Source of the DNA: an uncultured Eggerthellaceae bacterium
GTDB taxonomy: Bacteria; Actinomycetota; Coriobacteriia; Coriobacteriales; Eggerthellaceae
Assembly: GCA_910585565.1 (NCBI GenBank)
Contig: CAJUFC010000107.1
Coordinates: forward strand, 1 to 13,389
DNA length: 13,389 nucleotides
Direction of reading: 5' to 3'
In this document: one piece after another, positions 9,378 to 13,389 of the stretch
Layout of the letters: every line of letters starts with the position of its first letter
How positions within the stretch are numbered: position 1 is the stretch's first letter
The notes under the pieces: generated by a model
The model's input: only the letters and a program-made list of their open reading frames with translations
Database searches by the model: none
What the model was told of the DNA's origin: nothing
Made by a program: the position numbers and the translations under genes

Positions 9378-9497
9378 CATCGAAACGGCGCTACCCACGA
9401 CGTTTCGACACCTCCTCTCTTTTGCATTCGGGTGGGCCGCTCCTCTCTCTCAACAATACGGCCCATCGACGAAAAGGCCCCCGCGTGGGGCCTTTTT
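9378..9497 (+). ncRNA. Candidate small RNA or attenuating leader with anti-Shine-Dalgarno motifs
   Basis: A promoter and a strong terminator bracket about 120 nt without a gene. Hairpin 1 is TCGAAACG (9380-9387) with CGTTTCGA (9401-9408). A single-stranded run CACCTCCTCTCTTTT follows (about 9409-9423). Hairpin 2 is GGTGGGCCG (9431-9439) with CGGCCCATC (9459-9467), whose 19-nt loop starts CTCCTCTCTCTC. The 9-nt word CTCCTCTCT occurs twice, once in each open segment (9412-9420 and 9440-9448), and closely resembles the 16S rRNA anti-Shine-Dalgarno tail. It could act in trans on ribosome binding sites, or in cis as an attenuator of the mutase gene at 9551. It matches no RNA family I recognise; the C-rich loops recall the actinobacterial 6C RNA, but no C6 runs are present. 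Confidence 0.55.
9472..9497 (+). terminator. Intrinsic terminator of the non-coding RNA
   Basis: AAAAGGCCCC (9472-9481), loop CGCGT, GGGGCCTTTT (9487-9496), then TGTTTTG. This is a 10-bp perfect stem with a T-run, placed 54 nt before the mutase ATG and therefore upstream of its coding region. Confidence 0.9.
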
Positions 9498-9506
9498 GTT
9501 TTGCCG

Positions 9507-9512
9507 TATAAT
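9507..9512 (+). promoter_or_regulatory. Possible -10 box for the mutase gene
   Basis: A perfect TATAAT lies 10 nt beyond the terminator, 38 nt before the mutase ATG. No -35-like hexamer is found at 16-18 nt, where the terminator stem lies, so this may be a weak or activator-dependent promoter. Confidence 0.4.
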
Positions 9513-9550
9513 CGCAGGAAGCGAAATCGCCTCTAGCGAAAGGCATCATC

Positions 9551-11074
9551 ATGTCTGAGATTCATTTCGGAACAGACGGGTGGCGCGCCATCATCGGCGA
9601 AGACTTCACCGTCCCCAACCTCGTCAAGGTCGTTGACGCGGCAGCCCGCACCTTCAAGGCAGCGGCCGTCGAGGCAGGCGCGTCCCTCGAGAACCCCGGC
9701 GTGCTCTACGTCGGGCACGACTGCCGCCAAGACGCCCACGCCTACGCCGCCCTCGCGGCCGAGGTGGCCGCCGAGCACGGCTTCCAGGTCAAGCTCACGC
9801 GCGACTATTGCCCCACCCCCACCCTGTGCTGGTCGGTCGCCCATGACGACGCGGCCGTGGGCGGCATCATGCTCACCAGCTCTCACAACCCAGCCGAATA
9901 CCTCGGCGTCAAGCTGCGCATGGCCGACGGCGGCGCCTCCCCGGCCGAGTTCACCGACATCGTGGAAGCCGTCATGGACGAGGGCGGCGCGATGGACGAC
10001 CCCGCCATTGCGGCGCTCGCTGCGCTCTCGATTGACGAGGTCCGCCGTGCCGTCAGCGCAGACGAGCCCATCACCTCCCTCGTTGACGTGGAGACAGCCG
10101 AGACCAAGCCCGTCGAAGTCGTCGACCTCATGACGCCGTACCTTGCCGCGCTGCGCGAGCTGGTGGATGTCGAGGCCATCCGCAACGCTGGCCTGCATGT
10201 CGTGGTCGACCCCCTCTACGGAGCTGGCCGCGACTACCTTGCCACGCTCCTACGCGACATGGGCGTCGACGTTACCGAGATCAACAACGCCTGCGACCCG
10301 ACGTTCGACGGGCTGCACCCCGAGCCCATTCCGCCATGGGTCGATCGCGGCCTCGCCAAGGCGGCCGAAGTCAAGGCTGACGCGCTCTTCATCAACGACG
10401 GCGATGCCGACCGCATCGGCGCCGGCGACGCGAAGGGCAACTTCGTCAACCCGCACCGCATCATCACGCTGGTGACCAAGCATATGGCCAACCGCGGCGC
10501 CACCGGGCGCGTGGTCTCCACGGTCACGGCGTCAGCCCTGCTCGAACGCCTCTGCCGCAACCTCGGCCTCGAGTTCGTCTCCACCCCGGTCGGATTCAAG
10601 TGGATCTACGGCGAGATGGAAAAGGGCGGCGTCATGATCGGCGGCGAGGAGTCGGGCGGCATCGGGCTGCCGGGCCACGTTAAAGAACGCGACGGACTGC
10701 TGATGGCGCTCCTGCTGACCGAGATGATGGCCCAAAGCGGCAAAGACCTCGGCACGCTGGTGGCCGAGATGCTGGACGAGCTGGGCACGCTCGAGTTCGC
10801 GCGCCGCGGCCTCACCGTCACCGACGGCCAGATGGAGACGTTCCGCACCGAGACCATCCCGCACGCCAAGCCGTTCGACATTAGCGGGCGCGCCGTCACC
10901 GGCGTCGATAGGCGCGACGGCGTCAAGCTGATGCTCGAAGGCGATGCCTGGGTCATGATGCGCCCGAGCGGCACCGAGCCTTTGGTGCGCATCTACGCCG
11001 AGGCCGAGACGACCGACGAGGTCAATCGCCTCCTCGACTGGGCCGAGCAGGTCGTCCTGACGCCCGAAGCGTAA
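9551..11074 (+). CDS. Phosphoglucomutase/phosphomannomutase (alpha-D-phosphohexomutase family)
   Basis: This enzyme interconverts hexose-1-phosphate and hexose-6-phosphate, supplying sugar nucleotides for cell-surface glycans or glycogen. It is 507 residues, a full four-domain length. Seen: FGTDGWRAIIGEDFT (6-20); the phosphoserine loop TSSHNP (109-114, catalytic Ser111); the metal loop DGDADR (283-288, Asp283, Asp285, Asp287); the sugar-specificity loop GGEESGG (364-370); and the phosphate-binding loop RPSGTEPLVRI (471-481). The GEESG form fits glucose or mixed glucose/mannose substrates; GlmM-type specificity is less likely. The start ATG at 9551 has AAAGG about 8 nt upstream. It is preceded by a non-coding RNA with a terminator, so expression may depend on read-through or on its own weak promoter. 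Confidence 0.93.
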   Translation: MSEIHFGTDGWRAIIGEDFTVPNLVKVVDAAARTFKAAAVEAGASLENPGVLYVGHDCRQDAHAYAALAAEVAAEHGFQVKLTRDYCPTPTLCWSVAHDDAAVGGIMLTSSHNPAEYLGVKLRMADGGASPAEFTDIVEAVMDEGGAMDDPAIAALAALSIDEVRRAVSADEPITSLVDVETAETKPVEVVDLMTPYLAALRELVDVEAIRNAGLHVVVDPLYGAGRDYLATLLRDMGVDVTEINNACDPTFDGLHPEPIPPWVDRGLAKAAEVKADALFINDGDADRIGAGDAKGNFVNPHRIITLVTKHMANRGATGRVVSTVTASALLERLCRNLGLEFVSTPVGFKWIYGEMEKGGVMIGGEESGGIGLPGHVKERDGLLMALLLTEMMAQSGKDLGTLVAEMLDELGTLEFARRGLTVTDGQMETFRTETIPHAKPFDISGRAVTGVDRRDGVKLMLEGDAWVMMRPSGTEPLVRIYAEAETTDEVNRLLDWAEQVVLTPEA

Positions 11075-11125
11075 TGTCATCAGAATGGCGCATATTGTCG
11101 CCAGAATGATGACAATATGCGCCAT
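11075..11125. repeat. Two overlapping, mutually exclusive hairpins after the mutase gene
   Basis: Hairpin A: TGTCATCA (11075-11082) with TGATGACA (11107-11114), a symmetric GAA/GAA internal loop, then TGGCG (11086-11090) with CGCCA (11099-11103). Hairpin B: ATGGCGCATATTGTC (11085-11099) with GACAATATGCGCCAT (11111-11125), 15 bp perfect with an 11-nt loop. They share bases and cannot form together. The word CAGAATG is repeated 21 bp apart (11081, 11102). Neither hairpin has a T-run. Confidence 0.8.
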
Positions 11126-11141
11126 AGGTACACACAAGGTG

Positions 11142-11147
11142 TATAAT
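11142..11147 (+). promoter_or_regulatory. -10 box of a putative antitoxin or leader RNA
   Basis: A perfect TATAAT. The right arm of the 15-bp palindrome (to 11125) occupies the -35 region, and no consensus -35 is visible, so a protein bound to the palindrome could control this promoter. The predicted start is near 11154. Confidence 0.4.
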
Positions 11148-11153
11148 CTTGCG

Positions 11154-11231
11154 TAATGGGTGCCCCGATGCACCGGGCAGCATCTTGTTTATTGAGAGCC
11201 GAATCTTATTGGGTAGTCAGATTCGGCTCTC
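11154..11231 (+). ncRNA. Putative antisense (antitoxin) RNA
   Basis: Downstream of the TATAAT at 11142 are about 78 nt holding a small hairpin (GGTGC 11159-11163 with GCACC 11170-11174) and ending in the 13-bp palindrome at 11194-11231. No open reading frame here has a ribosome binding site. It points toward the minus-strand membrane peptide at 11260-11346, the usual convergent geometry of type I toxin-antitoxin pairs. Transcription and the 3' end are inferred. Confidence 0.35.
11194..11231. terminator. 13-bp palindrome, probable shared terminator hairpin
   Basis: GAGAGCCGAATCT (11194-11206) and AGATTCGGCTCTC (11219-11231) pair perfectly around a 12-nt loop. It lies between the convergent plus-strand RNA and the minus-strand toxin gene, so it can fold in both transcripts. 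The tails (GCTTTAC on plus, AATAAAC on minus) are only weakly U-rich. Confidence 0.6.
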
Positions 11232-11259
11232 GCTTTACAAGGACAAACGCTGTTCGTCG

Positions 11260-11346
11260 TCATTCTTTTCTGGCCATTACGAGACCGATGATTCCTATCA
11301 TGACGAGAAACACCTCGCATACAGCAATAACGGTTTGAACGTCCAT
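11260..11346 (-). CDS. 28-residue hydrophobic peptide, candidate type I (holin-like) toxin
   Basis: A very short gene whose start is well supported: ATG at 11346 is preceded by GAGAGGAG with 6 nt spacing (AGGAG at 11353-11357), among the best ribosome binding sites in the window. The peptide begins MDVQ, has one membrane helix (about residues 5-24, VIAVCEVFLVMIGIIGLVM) and ends ARKE. A short polar start, a single span with an acidic residue near its beginning and a basic tail is the pattern of putative holin-like or TxpA-like type I toxins of Gram-positive bacteria. It differs from Fst and Ldr. Likely role: membrane damage when antitoxin RNA is lost. It lies 95 nt downstream of the large membrane-protein gene on the same strand; no clear promoter of its own was found. 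A role as a small regulatory membrane peptide is possible. Confidence 0.55.
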   Translation of the reverse strand: MDVQTVIAVCEVFLVMIGIIGLVMARKE

Positions 11347-11421
11347 AGGCAGCTCCTCTCGTGAAGGCTGCCAGGCGCGACGAAGCACCCACGCCAGTCT
11401 ATCAAGCGCAGCGGCGAGGCG

Positions 11422-11445
11422 CTAGGCGACGCATGTTCGCCCTAG
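11422..11445 (-). terminator. Hairpin at the stop codon of the large membrane-protein gene
   Basis: CTA-GGCGA (11422-11429) pairs with TCGCC-TAG (11437-11445) with one bulged C. It includes the stop codon of the upstream gene and has no U-tract, so termination is probably incomplete and the downstream 28-codon gene could be read through. Confidence 0.3.
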
Positions 11446-13389
11446 TCCAGCTCGAGGAAGTCGGTGGCGTAGGCCAGGCGACCGAAGAACGTGATGTGGC
11501 GGGTATCGGTCTCGTCAGCGGGCACCACCGTCCAAGTGATGTCGTAGTCGTCCAGGTCGAACCCGATGCCGCCGAACAAGAGGAAGTCGTCCCCCAGGCT
11601 GAAGTTGTACAGCTTGATCTCGTCCCCGGAGAGCTCTTGCAAATCAGCATGCGTCCGCGCCGAGCCCTCGAGCTGCGTTCCTATCCCTAGGAAGAACAGT
11701 CCGTTGTTGAAAGCGAGCAGTGCCGCCAAGGCGCCGCCTGCTGCCCAGCTCCACACGTCGCGCGCCCGCATGCGCCGCGACGCCTCGCGCCACGCCACGC
11801 TCCCCTTGCACTTGAACGTCAGGAACAACGCCAGCATGGGAATCAGATAGAAGTGCGGCGAATAGCGCGCCCACCAGCTTTCCGAAACGCCCAGCATCAG
11901 CACGACGATGAACGCGGCCAGCAGCGTCGCGTAGATGACGAGCCCACGCTGTCGCTTCCACAACAGCACCGCAGACACGACGAACAGGACCAGTGCCACG
12001 ATCAGCACGCTGCCGAACAGAGCGCCAAAGCCGCCGATGCGCGTGTCGTAGGTCGGGTATGTCACCATGGCCCAGTCGCCTTCGGTGATGGTGAACGGCG
12101 GCTTGAGGTCTGGGAGGTACAGCCACGGCGTGTCGGCGTAGTTCATGTTGCTCATCTCGCTGAACAGCGAGTAGAAGTTGGTGTACCACGTGGGCTTGCC
12201 GAAGAAGCCCGTGGGCGTGTTGCCGCCCATGATGTTGAGGCCGGACACCGGAGCCGGAGCCGCGGGGGCCGTCGTCGCTACGCTAGCGGCCGCGCTGCTC
12301 GCGGTGGCCGTCGTGCTGGCTGCCGCACTGGCAGCTGCATCGGCTGCTGCGCCGGTCGCACTTGCCACCGCCGCCGAGCTAGCCGAAGCAGCCGCAGCCG
12401 CGGAGCTGACCGCATCAGCCACGCTGGTCGCACCACTGCTGACGGCTGCGCTCGCCGCAGAGGCCATCGAGCCGGCAGCCTCGTCGGCGGCGCCGCTTGC
12501 AGCCGATCTGGCCGCCGCATCAACCGCGTCGCTCGCGCTGGCCTCGGGTGCCGTCGCGCTCACGGCCGGGCGCCATTCCAGCGGATACACCGGGTTGCCG
12601 TGCTCGATTGCGTTTGCCACATAGGTCGGCGCGCCCGCCCAACACGCCGCGCACACAGCCAGCGCCAGAAACACGCCGAAGCGCCCCAGCACCGGACGCC
12701 ACGCCTGCTTGCCCTGCCGGCGGAAGTCCAGCACCGCCGATGCCACGAAGAACACGATGCAGAGCGCACCGCCGAACGCGAGGCCCGTGAACTTGACGTT
12801 GCCCAGCACGATCATCGAACAGATGATGGTGACCCATGCCCAGCCGCCGTGATAGCGCGACTGCCGGTCGATCATCTGCGTCAGCCCGACGACCAGGCAA
12901 AACATCATCGACGCCAAGAAGCCATCGACGTAGTACTGGAATATCTGCGTGATGGGCACCGGGCCCATCGCCAGCAGCGCCGCCACGATGAGAGCCGGCA
13001 CCACGCGCTCGTCCAGCTTCTCCCGCAGATACGGAAACGCAATCGAGAACACCGCCAAGATGCCGAGGATGTTATATGCCTTGCCTGCCTCGACGTTGCC
13101 AAAAAGCGCATATGCCGACGCCGAGAAGAACCAAGTCGCCTTGCCGAAGCTGTCGATGGTCGCCGCCTTGGAGTCGGGGCCACCGCCCGAAGTGCCGTAC
13201 ATCACCGGCATCTGGTCCTCGGAGAAATAGCGCTCAGCCGCCGCCTGCGACGATTCCCAGATGGGGTTCCACCCCTCCTTCAGCAGGCCAATCGCCATCT
13301 TGTGGTAGGTGTTGCCGTCATAGTCGAGCGAGAAGATGACGCTGTTCGCCAGGCAGGCCACCACGATGGCCAGCGCACACAACGCACCC
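11442..13389 (-). CDS. Multi-pass membrane protein, probable GT-C glycosyltransferase (5'-truncated by window edge)
   Basis: About 648 codons are visible; the frame is open to the window edge, so the true N-terminus lies outside and the TTG at 13382 is not a credible start. After a first membrane span comes the loop LDYDGNTYHKMAIGLLKEGW with clustered acidic residues, as in the catalytic loop of GT-C polyprenyl-phosphate-sugar transferases (ArnT/PMT-like). Roughly ten further hydrophobic spans follow, with HFYLIPMLALFL and a C-terminal extracytoplasmic domain (SFTLGDDFLLF-like, about 580-646). Between HGNPVYPLEWRP and GLNIMGGNTP lies an Ala/Ser/Thr-rich insert of about 107 residues. The acceptor and donor cannot be read from the sequence; a cell-wall polysaccharide or glycoprotein role is likely. 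No recognised neighbour helps; the remaining context lies to the right. Confidence 0.7.
   Translation of the reverse strand, partial: GALCALAIVVACLANSVIFSLDYDGNTYHKMAIGLLKEGWNPIWESSQAAAERYFSEDQMPVMYGTSGGGPDSKAATIDSFGKATWFFSASAYALFGNVEAGKAYNILGILAVFSIAFPYLREKLDERVVPALIVAALLAMGPVPITQIFQYYVDGFLASMMFCLVVGLTQMIDRQSRYHGGWAWVTIICSMIVLGNVKFTGLAFGGALCIVFFVASAVLDFRRQGKQAWRPVLGRFGVFLALAVCAACWAGAPTYVANAIEHGNPVYPLEWRPAVSATAPEASASDAVDAAARSAASGAADEAAGSMASAASAAVSSGATSVADAVSSAAAAASASSAAVASATGAAADAAASAAASTTATASSAAASVATTAPAAPAPVSGLNIMGGNTPTGFFGKPTWYTNFYSLFSEMSNMNYADTPWLYLPDLKPPFTITEGDWAMVTYPTYDTRIGGFGALFGSVLIVALVLFVVSAVLLWKRQRGLVIYATLLAAFIVVLMLGVSESWWARYSPHFYLIPMLALFLTFKCKGSVAWREASRRMRARDVWSWAAGGALAALLAFNNGLFFLGIGTQLEGSARTHADLQELSGDEIKLYNFSLGDDFLLFGGIGFDLDDYDITWTVVPADETDTRHITFFGRLAYATDFLELD
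12246..12566 (-). repeat. Ala/Ser-rich low-complexity segment inside the membrane protein
   Basis: Residues about 273-379 of the visible protein are almost entirely Ala, Ser, Thr, Val, Asp and Gly, with runs such as SSAAAAASASSAAVA. The DNA is a degenerate run of GCN and TCN codons with mixed third bases, so it is not a simple recent slippage tract. It lies in a predicted extracytoplasmic loop. Confidence 0.85.

Noticed and set aside
9532..10198. 221-codon minus-strand frame over the mutase gene
   Set aside because: It is antisense to a gene with all four catalytic loops intact, and the Gly/Val/Asp/His-rich composition has no domain.
11149..11364. 71-codon plus-strand frame over the toxin locus
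   Set aside because: It starts with TTG, has no ribosome binding site, runs through the 13-bp palindrome, and its protein shows no domain. The minus-strand 28-codon frame has far better start signals.
11189..11392. 67-codon minus-strand frame overlapping the small membrane peptide
   Set aside because: Arg-rich with no hydrophobic pattern and no good ribosome binding site; it is another frame of the same DNA.
12178..12624. 148-codon plus-strand Ala-rich frame
   Set aside because: It is the mirror image of the Ala/Ser-coding tract of the membrane protein; GC-rich low-complexity DNA gives Ala-rich frames on both strands.

Overview
The window is GC-rich, has no tRNA or rRNA, and looks like chromosomal DNA of an anaerobic actinobacterium. 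The best guess is class Coriobacteriia, perhaps an Eggerthellales gut genus. The reasons are the HspR-type heat-shock operon, the DnaK sequence style, a small 2[4Fe-4S] ferredoxin, and nickel/hydrogenase genes (NikR, HypE). The lineage is inferred from protein resemblance only.

Layout. (1) Positions 1-6284 hold a minus-strand chaperone operon, dnaK-grpE-dnaJ-hspR-clpB. It is driven by a near-consensus promoter (TTGACA-N17-TATTAT) with an A/T-rich tract upstream and a 7-bp inverted repeat at the predicted transcription start. clpB runs off the left edge. A dispersed intergenic repeat sits between hspR and clpB. (2) Positions 6482-6816 hold a plus-strand ferredoxin gene with a leader hairpin and a strong bidirectional terminator. 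(3) Positions 6842-8738 hold a minus-strand operon: an unknown 84-residue protein, then NikR, then HypE. Its promoter region is symmetric and faces a divergent gene. (4) Positions 8747-9202 hold a plus-strand unknown gene with a faint resemblance to the uracil-DNA glycosylase fold, followed by seven tandem 7-bp repeats. (5) Positions 9343-9497 form a non-coding transcription unit with its own promoter, two hairpins, two CU-rich anti-Shine-Dalgarno-like stretches and an intrinsic terminator. It is a candidate small RNA or attenuating leader for the next gene. (6) Positions 9551-11074 encode a phosphoglucomutase/phosphomannomutase. (7) Positions 11075-11346 are compact and structured: two mutually exclusive hairpins, a -10 box, a 13-bp palindrome and, on the minus strand, a 28-codon membrane peptide with an excellent ribosome binding site. 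This looks like a type I toxin-antitoxin locus. (8) Positions 11442-13389 hold a multi-pass membrane protein, probably a GT-C glycosyltransferase, cut by the right edge and carrying a striking Ala/Ser-rich insert.

How it fits together. DnaK, DnaJ and GrpE form the folding machine, ClpB adds disaggregation, and HspR is the expected autorepressor that uses DnaK as co-repressor. HypE makes the cyanide ligand of [NiFe]-hydrogenase and NikR controls nickel, so region 3 points to hydrogenase metabolism; the ferredoxin next door is a plausible low-potential electron carrier. The most novel material is non-coding or very short: the 9378-9497 RNA, the 11142-11346 toxin-antitoxin candidate, the hairpin switch at 11075-11125, and the unknown 84-residue protein ahead of nikR.
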